Shown here piece by piece: positions 8,664-16,461 of a stretch of DNA of 64,000 nt (positions are counted from its first letter, which is position 1; the number at the start of each line of letters is the position of its first letter). This DNA is from Candidatus Promineofilum glycogenicum (GTDB lineage Bacteria > Chloroflexota > Anaerolineae > Promineifilales > Promineifilaceae): NCBI GenBank assembly GCA_016707605.1, contig JADJHJ010000015.1, positions 62,001-126,000 on the forward strand, in the 5' to 3' direction. Both the position numbers and the translations under genes were made by a program. The notes beneath the pieces were generated by a model. That model searched no databases and was not told the DNA's origin. It was given only the letters and a program-made list of their open reading frames with translations.

Positions 8664-8698
8664 TGGCAATCGTCAACGGGCGCAATAGGGGAGCCAAC

Positions 8699-9187
8699 AT
8701 GATCACAGGTACAATCGCCCGCATCCGCCGCAACCACGGCCTGGAGCATGCCACCATCCACGTCCTCTCGGAGGGGCACAAGCGCTTTAGCGCCCAGGGC
8801 AACTCCGACCACCGCGGCTTCCACCTCAACATCTACGGCGACGTGACCGAAGAGGAGGTGGCCGCGGCCGTGGCCGAGGCCCACCGGCGGCTGCGGGCCG
8901 GCGAGCGCCACCTGGCCGTCCATCCCAACTGCGGCACGGTGCTGGTGACGACGGCCATGCTGGCCACCCTGGCCGCGCAGGCCGTCTTCACCTTCGAGCA
9001 GTGGCGCGCCGAAAAGACACCCTCCCCTAACCCCTCCCAAAGGGCGGGGGATCAGGTTCCCTCCCCCTCTGGGGGAGGGTTAGGGAGAGGGTCTTCGGCC
9101 CTCACCCTCCTCAACGCCCTCCCCAGCGCCACCCTGGCCGTCGTCGGCGCGCTCATCGTCGGCCGCCCGCTGCCACTGACCCACTGA
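8699..9187 (+). CDS. DUF6391 protein interrupted in frame by a palindromic repeat
   Basis: The start is taken as ATG 8699 behind AGGGGAG rather than 8660, giving 162 residues. The core ARIRRNHGLEHATIHVLSEG, with an NCGTVL block and hydrophobic segments, matches DUF6391, a family of small membrane-associated proteins of unknown function seen in Chloroflexota and cyanobacteria. Between the two predicted membrane helices (LVTTAMLATLAAQAVF and LPSATLAVVGALIV) lies a stretch of Pro, Ser and Gly encoded by a palindromic repeat (9018-9092) that keeps the frame. The stop codon is the TGA of an ACTGACCC tandem repeat. Confidence 0.7.
   Translation: MITGTIARIRRNHGLEHATIHVLSEGHKRFSAQGNSDHRGFHLNIYGDVTEEEVAAAVAEAHRRLRAGERHLAVHPNCGTVLVTTAMLATLAAQAVFTFEQWRAEKTPSPNPSQRAGDQVPSPSGGGLGRGSSALTLLNALPSATLAVVGALIVGRPLPLTH
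9018..9092. repeat. Palindromic CCCTCxCCCTAACCC repeat inside the DUF6391 gene
   Basis: The left arm ACCCTCCCCTAACCCCTCCC is inverted near 9070-9092 as GGGGGAGGGTTAGGGAGAGGGT. Related copies are at 14604-14670 and 46186-46225, also inside genes. It encodes a loop rich in Pro, Ser and Gly. Confidence 0.85.
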
Positions 9188-9219
9188 CCCACTGACCCAC
9201 TGACCCACTGACCCACTGT
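9174..9219. repeat. Tandem ACTGACCC 8-mer array
   Basis: Five to six tandem copies of the 8-mer ACTGACCC span the stop of the DUF6391 gene and reach the holA ATG at 9220, filling the whole intergenic gap. The same word recurs at 10177-10296, 12912-12937, 26676-26759 and, inverted, 56166-56204. Confidence 0.9.
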
Positions 9220-10179
9220 ATGTTCTACCTCTTCCACGGCCAAGACACCTACTCCCAGCGCGAATTCCTGGCCGGGCTACTGGCCAAGGAGGGGGACGCC
9301 GACATGCTGTCGCTCAACACGACGCGGCTGGCGGGCAAGGTCAGCTTCAACGAGCTACAGAGCGCCTGCGACGCCATGCCGTTCCTGGCCCGCGTGCGCG
9401 TGGTCATCGTCGAGGGGCTGCTGGCCGGCGCGACGGACAAGGCGTTCATGGATCGGCTGGTGGCCTATCTGCCGGCGCTGCCGGCCACGACGCGGCTGTT
9501 CTTTCTGGAGTCGGCCGACCTGTCGCCCAACCATCGCCTCATCCAACTGGCCGAGAAGGAGAAGAGCGGGCGCGTCCGCCACTTCGCGCTGCCCCAGGGG
9601 AGCGAGCTGGATCGCTGGATTCGCGGCCACGTCGAGGCCGGCGGCGGGCGCATCGCCCCACAGGCGGTGCAACTGCTGGCGACCAACGTCGGCAGCGACC
9701 TGGCCGCGCTGGGCAACGAGATCGACAAGCTGCTGCTCTACGCCGGGCCGGAAGGTACCATCGCCGCCGGCGACGTGGCCCGCCTGTCGCCCTACGCCGC
9801 CGAGGCCAGCATCTTCGACCTGGTGGATGCGTTGGGGGCGCGGCAGGCGGCGCGGGCGGCAGCGCTGTTCCAGCAGAAGCTGAATGAAGGGGCCGACCCG
9901 TTCTACCTCTTCTCTATGTTCATCCGCCAGTTCCGGCTGCTGCTCCAGACGAAGTCACTGCTGGACGCGGGCGAACGGCCGGCCGGCGTCACCCAACAAC
10001 TGAAGCTGCACCCGCGCGTGGCCGAAAAGCTGGTGGCCCAGGCGCGCGGCTTCAGCCTGCCCCAACTGGAGCACATCTACCGCCGCCTGCTGCAAATCGA
10101 CGTGGAAACAAAAACAGGGCAGGCCGACCTGTTGACGGCGCTGCACCTGTTGGTGGCGGGGGTGGCGGGGGAAGAGTAG
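9220..10179 (+). CDS. holA: DNA polymerase III subunit delta
   Basis: HolA is the clamp-loader subunit that opens the beta clamp. The 319-residue length and layout fit: an N-terminal AAA+-like domain without a functional P-loop (FYLFHGQDTYSQREFLAGL), the conserved ACDAMPFLARVRVVIVEG segment, domain II/III with IRGHVEAGGGRIAPQAVQLLATNVGSDLAALGNEIDKL, and the C-terminal collar helices (FYLFSMFIRQFRLLLQTK). The ATG lies directly after a tandem repeat and has no clear Shine-Dalgarno. The TAG stop runs into the next repeat. Confidence 0.93.
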   Translation: MFYLFHGQDTYSQREFLAGLLAKEGDADMLSLNTTRLAGKVSFNELQSACDAMPFLARVRVVIVEGLLAGATDKAFMDRLVAYLPALPATTRLFFLESADLSPNHRLIQLAEKEKSGRVRHFALPQGSELDRWIRGHVEAGGGRIAPQAVQLLATNVGSDLAALGNEIDKLLLYAGPEGTIAAGDVARLSPYAAEASIFDLVDALGARQAARAAALFQQKLNEGADPFYLFSMFIRQFRLLLQTKSLLDAGERPAGVTQQLKLHPRVAEKLVAQARGFSLPQLEHIYRRLLQIDVETKTGQADLLTALHLLVAGVAGEE

Positions 10180-10296
10180 TAGGTCAGTAGGTCAGTAAGA
10201 CAGTAGGTCAGTAAGTCAGTACTGAAAACTGACCCACTGACCCACTGACCCACTGACCCACTGACCCACTGACCCACTGACCCACTGACCTACTGG
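10177..10296. repeat. Inverted array of AGGTCAGT / ACTGACCC words
   Basis: TAGGTCAG words (10177-10220) oppose a run of ACTGACCC words (10226-10290), giving a long imperfect hairpin. It occupies the whole gap between convergent holA and the SIMPL gene and supplies both stop codons (TAG on each strand). Confidence 0.85.
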
Positions 10297-11039
10297 ATAC
10301 TGTAAGTCACCTGCACCTGCACCTGATAGCTCAACTGCCCAGGGGAGATGCCGGGGGCGGCCGAGGCGGCCTGCTCCATCGCGTAGCCGCCGCCGTAGGG
10401 CATGACCGGCGCGCCGACGACTTCGCTGATGACCACCACCTCGCCCAGCGAGACGCTGCCCAGCTCGGCCAGCGACGCAGCGCGGTTGGCGGCGTCCTGC
10501 ATGGCCAGGGCGCGAGCCTCGGCCTCCAGCGCGGCCGGGTCGGCCACGGAGAAGTTGACGCCGTAGATGGCGTTGGCCCCGGCCTCGGTCACGGCGGCCA
10601 GCACGTCGCTGATCAGGGCGATGTCGCGGATCTTGACGTTGACCTGGTTGCTGACGCGATAGCCGGCGATGCCCGTCGGCCCGTTCTCGCCGTAGGTCTG
10701 CTCGGCGTAGAGGCTGTAGTTGGTCGTCTGAATGTCCTCGGCGGCGATGCCGGCGGCGGTCAGCGCGGCCATGACGTTATCGAGCGTCGTCTGGTTCTGC
10801 GTGGTCGCTTCGGCAACGGTCGCGGCGAAGGTCTCGACGCCGACGACGACGGTGGCCTGGTCGGGCTGGCCATAGGCCGTGCCCTGGCCGACAACGGTGA
10901 TGCCGCCGGCGCTGACGGTCGAACCCGTCTGGGCCAGGGGCGCGGCCGTGCCGCCGGCCTGGGCCGCGTTGCAGGCCGCCAGGGCCAGGGCCATGATGGC
11001 GATGAAGAGTACGACGATCAGATTCTTCTGCTTAGACAT
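10290..11039 (-). CDS. SIMPL (DUF541) domain lipoprotein
   Basis: The start ATG at 11039 follows AAAGGAG; upstream in-frame sequence is not used. The 249-residue product has a lipoprotein signal (NLIVVLFIAIMALALAAC), a low-complexity linker, then a SIMPL domain beginning ITVVGQGTAYGQPDQATVVVGVET and including TTNYSLYAEQ, YRVSNQVNVKIRD and the oligomerisation helix AMQDAANRAASLAEL. SIMPL proteins form periplasmic or surface oligomers of poorly known function. The last residues and the stop come from the neighbouring repeat. Confidence 0.88.
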   Translation of the reverse strand: MSKQKNLIVVLFIAIMALALAACNAAQAGGTAAPLAQTGSTVSAGGITVVGQGTAYGQPDQATVVVGVETFAATVAEATTQNQTTLDNVMAALTAAGIAAEDIQTTNYSLYAEQTYGENGPTGIAGYRVSNQVNVKIRDIALISDVLAAVTEAGANAIYGVNFSVADPAALEAEARALAMQDAANRAASLAELGSVSLGEVVVISEVVGAPVMPYGGGYAMEQAASAAPGISPGQLSYQVQVQVTYSIQ

Positions 11040-11161
11040 CTGTGATTCTCCTTTTGTGGGGTATCCTTGTCTGTGGTGATACCCATCTGTTATCAAGACG
11101 CCGCTGTTTGGCGATTGGTTCCCGTTGGGTGACAATTCAGTGACAAGTGAAGAATGAGAAT

Positions 11162-11235
11162 CTCACGCAAAGACGCAAAGCACGCCAAGCTCAGAAGGAT
11201 TCTGAGCTTTGCGTGCTTTGCGCCTTTGCGTGAGC
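11162..11235. repeat. CACGCAAAG palindromic repeat
   Basis: TCTCACGCAAAGACGCAAAG... is inverted as ...CTTTGCGCCTTTGCGTGAG around AAGGATT. Family copies are at 15551-15660, 23177-23263, 37963-38042 (inside a gene) and 55094-55176, with half copies near 21615, 52411-52446 and 60468. Confidence 0.9.
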
Positions 11236-11255
11236 CTCTTTTCAGCGAGTGACCA

Positions 11256-12914
11256 GTGACGGACGAGAACGTTATCCTGACCGGATTCATGGGCACGGGC
11301 AAGACGACCGTTGGCCGGCTGCTGGCCGGGCGGCTGGGGCGGGACTTTGTCGATACGGACGAGTTGATCGTCGCCCGCGCCGGCAAGCCTATCGCCGCCA
11401 TCTTCCACGACGAGGGCGAGGCGCGCTTCCGCGAATGGGAGGCGGGCGTGGCCGAGGAGTTGGCCGGGCGGCGCGGGCTGGTCATCGCCACCGGCGGCCG
11501 GCTGATGCTCGACCCCGACAACGCCGCCGCGCTGGGCGCCACCGGCCCCGTCTTCTGCCTGGCCGCCGCGCCGGAGACGATCATGGCCCGCGTAGCCGGC
11601 GACGACGCCAAACGGCCGCTGCTCGACGTGCCCGACGCCGCCCGCCGCGTGCAGGGCCTGTTGCAGCAGCGCGCCGCCGCCTATGCCCGCTTTCGCCCGG
11701 TGATAACCGACGGCCGCGCTCCGGAGCAGGTGGCCGGCGACATCGCCGCGACGCTGGCCGGTGGGCTGCGCGACGTGCTGCCGGTGCGCCACCCCGGCGG
11801 CGGCTACGACGTGGTAGTGGGCGATGGGCTGTTGGCCGAGGCGTTGACATTGGCCGGGGTCGATGGGCCGGTGGCGGTCATTACCGATAGCGAGGTTGGC
11901 CCGCGGCACGTTGACCGGCTTCAGAAACCGAGCTTCTCTGAGAAACTCGGTTTCTATTCCGTCCTGACCATGCCCGCCGGCGAGCAGCACAAGACGCTCG
12001 ACACCGTGCGCGACCTCTACGACGGCCTGCTGGCCGCCGGGCTGGACCGGACGGGGACGATTGTCGCTCTGGGCGGCGGTGTGGTCGGCGACGTGGCCGG
12101 CTTCGTGGCCGCCACCTATCTGCGCGGCGTGGCCTTCGTGCTCTGCCCGACGAGCCTGCTGGCGATGGTCGATGCCAGCATCGGCGGCAAGACGGGCGTG
12201 GACATGCCCCAGGGCAAGAACCTGGTCGGGGCGTTCCAGCAGCCGCGGGCGGTGCTGGCCGACGTGGGCACGCTGGCCACGCTGCCGGCGGCCGAGTTCA
12301 CTTCCGGCCTGGCCGAGGTGGCCAAGCACGGCCTCATCGCCGACCCGCTGCTGTGGCAACGGCTGATGATGGAGGAGTGGCACTTCGACCCGCGCGAGCT
12401 GGCCACCGACCGGCTGCGGCGGGCCGATCTGCAATCGCTGCTGGTGCGGGCCATTGCCGTCAAGCGCGCCGTGGTCGAGGAAGACCCGTATGAGCGCGGC
12501 CGGCGGGCGGTGCTGAACCTGGGCCACACCTTCGGCCACGCCGTGGAGCAGGTGTCGGGCTACACCGTCCGCCACGGCGACGCGGTGGCCATGGGGCTGG
12601 CGGCGGCGGCGCGGCTGTCGGCCCGGCTGGAGGAGTGTTCGCCCTCGTTGCCGCGGCTGGTGGAGATGGTGCTGGCCCGGCTGGGCCTGCCGACCCACAT
12701 TCCGCCGACGCTCGACCCGGCGGCCCTCTTCGCCGCCATGGGCACTGACAAGAAGAAGCAGGCCGGCCGGCTGCGCTTCGTCCTCATCCACGACATCGGC
12801 GACGTGTTCGTCCGCGGCGACGTGGCGGAGGGGGTGGTGATGGAGGTGTTGAGAGAGTGGAGCTTAGGACGGGAGGGCGGGGGGACGGGGGGCGGGGGGG
12901 GGCGGGGGGGGTGA
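11256..12914 (+). CDS. aroKB: Fused shikimate kinase / 3-dehydroquinate synthase
   Basis: Residues 1-165 are a shikimate kinase with P-loop GFMGTGKTT (10-18), DTDE and the ATGGR motif. Residues about 175-540 are 3-dehydroquinate synthase with PAGEQHKTL, ALGGGVVGDVAGFVAATYLRG-like, GGKTGVD and NLGHTFGHAVE; the metal-binding His and Glu residues are present. The fusion covers two non-consecutive shikimate-pathway steps. A GTG start at 11256 is used. An in-frame palindrome (11923-11955) adds about 11 residues just before the PAGEQHKTL strand. The C-terminus ends in a Gly-rich tail made by G-runs, so its exact end is doubtful. aroQ follows after 37 bases. Confidence 0.93.
   Translation: MTDENVILTGFMGTGKTTVGRLLAGRLGRDFVDTDELIVARAGKPIAAIFHDEGEARFREWEAGVAEELAGRRGLVIATGGRLMLDPDNAAALGATGPVFCLAAAPETIMARVAGDDAKRPLLDVPDAARRVQGLLQQRAAAYARFRPVITDGRAPEQVAGDIAATLAGGLRDVLPVRHPGGGYDVVVGDGLLAEALTLAGVDGPVAVITDSEVGPRHVDRLQKPSFSEKLGFYSVLTMPAGEQHKTLDTVRDLYDGLLAAGLDRTGTIVALGGGVVGDVAGFVAATYLRGVAFVLCPTSLLAMVDASIGGKTGVDMPQGKNLVGAFQQPRAVLADVGTLATLPAAEFTSGLAEVAKHGLIADPLLWQRLMMEEWHFDPRELATDRLRRADLQSLLVRAIAVKRAVVEEDPYERGRRAVLNLGHTFGHAVEQVSGYTVRHGDAVAMGLAAAARLSARLEECSPSLPRLVEMVLARLGLPTHIPPTLDPAALFAAMGTDKKKQAGRLRFVLIHDIGDVFVRGDVAEGVVMEVLREWSLGREGGGTGGGGGRGG
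11923..11955. repeat. AGAAACCGAG / CTCGGTTTCT palindrome inside aroB
   Basis: Ten-base perfect arms around CTTCTCTGAGAAA encode QKPSFSEKLGFYS in frame. A half copy (AAACCGAGTTTCTT) lies after the metal ATPase at 39022. Confidence 0.85.
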
Positions 12915-12951
12915 CCCACTGACCTACTGACTTACTTCCCGGAGGACAATA

Positions 12952-13386
12952 ATGCGCATCCTACTTCTACACGGCCCCAACCTGAACCTGCTCGGCCAGC
13001 GCGAGCCGGAGGTCTACGGCCATTGGACGCTGGCCGAGATCAACGAGATGCTGGTGGCCGAGGCGACGAAGCGCAACACAGAGCTGCGCGTCCTCCAGTC
13101 GAACCACGAGGGCGTGCTCATCGACGCCATCCACGACGCCCGCGCCTGGGCCGACGGCATCCTGATCAACCCCGGCGCGCTGACCCACTACAGCTACGCC
13201 CTGCGCGACGCGCTGGCCGGGGCGGCGCTGCCGGCGGTGGAGGTGCACCTGTCCAACATCCACGCCCGCGAGGAGTTTCGCCACCGCTCGGTCATTGCCG
13301 CCGTCTGCGTGGGGCAGATCAGCGGCTTTGGACGGCATAGCTATCGGCTGGGGTTGGTGGCGCTGCTGGATCATTTGCTGGAGTAG
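12952..13386 (+). CDS. aroQ: Type II 3-dehydroquinate dehydratase
   Basis: The 144-residue product is the normal size for the dodecameric type II enzyme, which dehydrates 3-dehydroquinate. It contains the signature LLHGPNLNLLGQREPEVYG (with the catalytic Tyr and the flexible-loop Arg), QSNHEGVLIDAIHDA, NPGALTHYSYALRDAL and VEVHLSNIHAREEFRHRS, which includes the catalytic His. GGAGG lies 7 bases before the ATG. It directly follows aroKB, so three shikimate-pathway activities are encoded together. Confidence 0.96.
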   Translation: MRILLLHGPNLNLLGQREPEVYGHWTLAEINEMLVAEATKRNTELRVLQSNHEGVLIDAIHDARAWADGILINPGALTHYSYALRDALAGAALPAVEVHLSNIHAREEFRHRSVIAAVCVGQISGFGRHSYRLGLVALLDHLLE

Positions 13387-13418
13387 GGGGGGGGGGGGCG
13401 GGTCTGGCCCGCCCCTAC
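13383..13418. repeat. GTAGGGG...CCCCTAC inverted repeat with an expanded G-run
   Basis: GTAGGGG(G)n CGGGTCTGG is opposed by CCCGCCCCTAC. The aroQ stop is its first TAG. The same family lies inside the metal ATPase gene at 36877-36905. Confidence 0.75.
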
Positions 13419-13440
13419 AACGGGAGGCCGGGCAAAAAGA

Positions 13441-13471
13441 AAAGACCGGGGTGTTAAACCCGGTCTTTCTT
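13441..13471 (+). terminator. Strong terminator after aroQ
   Basis: A 10-bp perfect stem AAAGACCGGG / CCCGGTCTTT with an 8-base loop is followed by CTTGTTCT. It ends the aroKB-aroQ transcript. Confidence 0.85.
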
Positions 13472-13479
13472 GTTCTAAA

Positions 13480-13823
13480 TCCCGTGCGTGATGGTGGCGA
13501 TGATGGTGAATGACGCGAAAACTGTCAGGGCAGGACGGTGATGCGGCGATGGTCAGTGTCGTTGCTCACGATGAAGCCATAAGGACATGGCCCCCCAGAG
13601 TGCTTCGTTGCGACGGTGCGTGTTGAGATGACGTGACGACGAGGCAGCCTGACAGCAGCGCAAGTGCGTGATGGTGGCTATGATGTTGTTACGGTGCCGG
13701 CGGCGATGTGGCTCCAGGGCTTCGATGTTTTGCGCCGCGTCATTCCTACGGGATATACTGCTAATATACAATACTTTTGTTACAGTGTCTATTAAGATTA
13801 ACGGCCAATTGATCACCGACATT
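13480..13823. other. Gene-free interval between convergent genes
   Basis: No convincing protein gene is seen. A 23-base sequence (GTGCGTGATGGTGGCxATGATG) occurs at 13484 and again 180 bases later at 13664. An A/T-rich island with several TATA-like hexamers (13749-13790) lies at the right end. The interval could hold a small RNA or decayed sequence. Confidence 0.4.
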
Positions 13824-14600
13824 TTACTCAGTAACCCAGGCGGCGAACAGTTCGTCCAGATCGCAGACGCAATGGGTCTCGGCTAGGGCTTGAAAGTCGG
13901 CCGTGGTGCTGATGCCCCAGCGGTAGGCGGCCACGTAATCGCGCAGGAAGGCGTCGAACGTCTCGCGGCCCAGCGTCTCCTCCAGTTCGCGCAAAAAGAA
14001 CGGGCCGCGGCCGTAGACGATGGCCGAGTACTCCGCATCCTGGTAGGCGCGCACCGGCAAGCCGATGGGAATCTCCTCCCGGTCAACCATCTCCCAGCGA
14101 CCGGCGAATGTGCCGAAGTAGGCGTCGCCAACGGCCTGGCCGTAGCGGTCGGCGTAGTAGCGGTAGGTGTGGTAGCCGGTCATGGACTCGTCGAGCCACG
14201 GCTGGTCGAGCTGGTCGTTGCCGACGAGGTTGTAGAACCACTGGTGGACGACCTCGTGGGCCGTGGTCGATTCGAGGATGTCGCTATAGGGCACGCCACC
14301 CTGCGTTGTGGCGGCAATGTCGTACATACGCAGCGTGCCGACGATGAGACCGGGGTACTCGATGCCCAGGGCGGTCGTTGGCGTGGTCACGATGTCGAGT
14401 TCGGTGTAAGGGAAAGGCGATAGGCGGGCCTCGTTGATGGCCAGCGTGGCCGCGGCCACGTCGAGGGCCAGCGCCGCGCCGTCGCCCAGTTCGGCCGGGG
14501 CGTAACTGTTGATCGTCGTCGCTCCGACCGTCTGGCTAACGACGGCAAAGTCCCCCGCCGCCAGATAAAAGTCCCGCGCCGGCCCGACGGCATAAGTCAC
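13824..14600 (-). CDS. M1-family metallopeptidase, C-terminal catalytic part (frameshifted from the N-terminal part)
   Basis: This segment carries the gluzincin active site HEVVHQWFYNLVGNDQLDQPWLDESM: HExxH plus the downstream Glu of WLDE. YGRGPFFLRELEETLG and the C-terminal helices follow, as in aminopeptidase N relatives. It lacks its own start signals and joins, one frame away, the upstream open frame 14536-15537. The GxTVTYAVGPARDFYLAAGD strand is duplicated in shifted form at the end of the upstream piece. The shift falls at a C-run (14606-14613) at the edge of a palindromic repeat. Read as one gene it would encode a secreted M1-like peptidase. Confidence 0.82.
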   Translation of the reverse strand: MTYAVGPARDFYLAAGDFAVVSQTVGATTINSYAPAELGDGAALALDVAAATLAINEARLSPFPYTELDIVTTPTTALGIEYPGLIVGTLRMYDIAATTQGGVPYSDILESTTAHEVVHQWFYNLVGNDQLDQPWLDESMTGYHTYRYYADRYGQAVGDAYFGTFAGRWEMVDREEIPIGLPVRAYQDAEYSAIVYGRGPFFLRELEETLGRETFDAFLRDYVAAYRWGISTTADFQALAETHCVCDLDELFAAWVTE

Positions 14601-15537
14601 CGTCTGCCCCCCCTCCTGTCCCCTCGCCCTTTGGGAGAGGGGTTAGGGAGAGGGTCCCCTCTTCTCCCCCCTGCCCCCCCGCTCCCCTGCTCCCCTGCCC
14701 CGCCACCTCAACCCCCGAAGCCACAACCACCACCCCCGCCGGCGCGCTAACCCGCACCATGTAGTAACCCGCGTCGCTATAGGTCAGGTCGCCCTGAATG
14801 TCGGCCTCATCCGTGTTCCAGCCACTCTCGTCGTAGACCGACACCATCGGGTAGAAGTGGGCCAGGGCCAGCACGCCCTCGGTGAAGGCCAGCACGCCAT
14901 AGTTGCGGCCGATCTCCGTCGGCACCGCGGTGCGGAAGCGCAGGTCAACGGTCGTCGCTCCGCCGGGCGGCAGCGGCGCGGGCAGGGCCACGGTCAGGAT
15001 GCTCTGGGCCGCGCCGGTGAGGGAGATGGTTGCCAGCACGCCGTCAACGGTCAGGTCGCTGACAGCGATAGTGCTGTCGAGCAGGTTGGGGTGCAGGTGG
15101 AAGACGATCTCGCTCAGGGCCACGTCTTCCTGATTGGTGTAGAAGACCGTCTGTCGCCCTTCGACGGTGGTCATGTCGTCGCTAATGGCGATGTCGAGGT
15201 GGTAGACGGGCGCGCCGGGCACGTCATCGGCCGTGGGGTTGACCAGACCGGCGACGTAGGGGGCGCGGTCGTGGGGATCGAGATCGAAGATTGGGGCCAG
15301 GGGCAAGGGGCCAGGGGCAAGGGTTGCGTCGGGGGTGTGGGTCGGTTGACTGGGAACAGTCGTTGGTGGTGGGTTGGGGGGCTGGGTGGCGGCGGTGGCG
15401 GTGGATAGAGCGATGGCTGTCGGCGCGGCGGCTGTCGGCGCGGCGGCCGTCGGCGCGGCGGTGGGCAGGGGCGCGGCCGGGGTGCGGCGGCAGGCGGTCA
15501 GGAGGAGAAGGGCGGCGAGAAGGGTGATTCGTTTCAT
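14536..15537 (-). CDS. M1-family metallopeptidase, N-terminal part: lipoprotein signal and beta domain
   Basis: The start ATG is at 15537. The product opens with a lipoprotein signal (LLAALLLLTAC), then a low-complexity linker with repeats of PTAAA, and an M1 N-terminal beta domain (VYHLDIAISDDMTTVEGRQTVFYTN, SEIVFHLHPN, GYYMVRVSAPAGVVVVASG). After residue about 280 the sequence enters a repeat-derived Gly/Glu stretch, then reads out of frame relative to the catalytic half. Whether this is a true inactivation or an assembly error in a homopolymer cannot be told from sequence. Confidence 0.8.
   Translation of the reverse strand: MKRITLLAALLLLTACRRTPAAPLPTAAPTAAAPTAAAPTAIALSTATAATQPPNPPPTTVPSQPTHTPDATLAPGPLPLAPIFDLDPHDRAPYVAGLVNPTADDVPGAPVYHLDIAISDDMTTVEGRQTVFYTNQEDVALSEIVFHLHPNLLDSTIAVSDLTVDGVLATISLTGAAQSILTVALPAPLPPGGATTVDLRFRTAVPTEIGRNYGVLAFTEGVLALAHFYPMVSVYDESGWNTDEADIQGDLTYSDAGYYMVRVSAPAGVVVVASGVEVAGQGSRGAGGQGGEEGTLSLTPLPKGEGTGGGADGDLCRRAGAGLLSGGGGLCRR
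14604..14704. repeat. Composite repeat (CCCTCTCCCTAACCC and GGGGAGCAGGGGAG families) in the M1 gene
   Basis: An inner CCCTCGCCCTTTGGGAGAGGGGTTAGGGAGAGGG segment is followed by CCCCGCTCCCCTGCTCCCCTG words. Several C-runs of 6-8 bases are present. The reading frame changes at its left edge. Confidence 0.75.
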
Positions 15538-15550
15538 AGGCAAAAAGAGG

Positions 15551-15660
15551 TTAACGCAAAGCCGCCAGGACGCAAGGTCGCCAAGCATGATCTCACGCAA
15601 AGACGCAAAGAACGCCAAGCTCAGGATTCTGAGCTTGGCGTTCTTTGCGTCTTTGCGTGA
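15551..15660. repeat. CACGCAAAG-family palindrome plus half copy
   Basis: 15593-15660 is a nearly perfect palindrome (TCACGCAAAGACGCAAAG...). A diverged half copy (TTAACGCAAAGCCGCC) lies at 15551-15585. It separates the M1 gene from the binding-protein gene. Confidence 0.9.
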
Positions 15661-15672
15661 GGACTCTTTCTT

Positions 15673-16461
15673 TTACTCCGCCGGCAGCCAGCTCTGCCAG
15701 ACAGCCTCATTGGCCGCCAGCCAGTCGCGGGCCGCTTCTTCGGCCGTCTTGCCGTCCAGTTCGACGGCGGCGACCATGGCGATCTGCTCCTCGGTGGCGT
15801 AGTTCATGTTCGACAGCAGGGCGTGGGCGTCGGGCGCGGCCTCGGCCAGCCCGCCCCAGAAGATCTTGAACAACTCATCGCCGGGGTAGTCGCAGGCCAC
15901 GCCGCCGCTGTCGGCCGCCGCGTAGCACTCCTCGCTATACGCCGGCAGGGCCACTTCGGTCAGTTCGTACTTGGCGTGGATGGAGTGGGGTGTCCAGAAG
16001 TAAAAGAGGATCGGCTCCTCGCGGCTGTAGGCGGAGTCGAGCGCGGCCAGGATGGCTTGCTCCGACCCGGCGTTGACCACTTGCAGCGGCAACTCCAGGT
16101 TGGTGATGATGTCGGCGTCGTACTGCACCCAACTGGGGTCGCCGGCCAGGAATTGGCCCACGTCGCCCGTCTCGGCTGTGGCGAACTCGGCCGCCGCCGC
16201 CGGGTCCTGGAACCCTTCCCACGTGGCCAGAGCGGGGTTGCGCTCGACCATGTAGCCGGGGATGTACCAGCCGATCTTGCCCACCGGGCCGAGCAGGCCG
16301 CCGTTCTCGACCACGCCTTGCCCGTCGATGTACTGGGCGACGTTCTCGGCGTGGCCCGACGGCCACACTTCCAGGCTGGCGTGCAGGTCGCCGGTGGCCA
16401 GCGAGGCCCACTGGGCGTTCTCGTCGATGGTGATGATCTCGACGGTGTAGCCGAGCTGCTC
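15673..16461 (-). pseudogene. opuAC: Glycine betaine ABC transporter substrate-binding protein, main part after an in-frame amber codon
   Basis: This is the same frame as the N-terminal piece (16462-16722), broken only by a TAG at 16462-16464. The sequence resumes with EQLGYTVEIITIDENAQWASLATGDLHASLEVWPSGHAE, a typical OpuAC/ProX substrate-binding block, and continues through GWYIPGYMVE and PILFYFWTPHSI to the end. A first internal ATG is at 16368. In the family the join usually reads KILLxEELGY, so a CAG or GAG to TAG change is likely. No permease or ATPase gene is adjacent. Confidence 0.8.

Noticed and set aside
9174..9219. Possible CRISPR array in the ACTGACCC tandem repeat
   Set aside because: The period is eight bases with no spacers, and no cas genes are present in the window.
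13553..13822. Minus-strand frame of 89 codons in the gene-free interval
   Set aside because: There is no Shine-Dalgarno, no family resemblance, and the composition is unlike neighbouring proteins.
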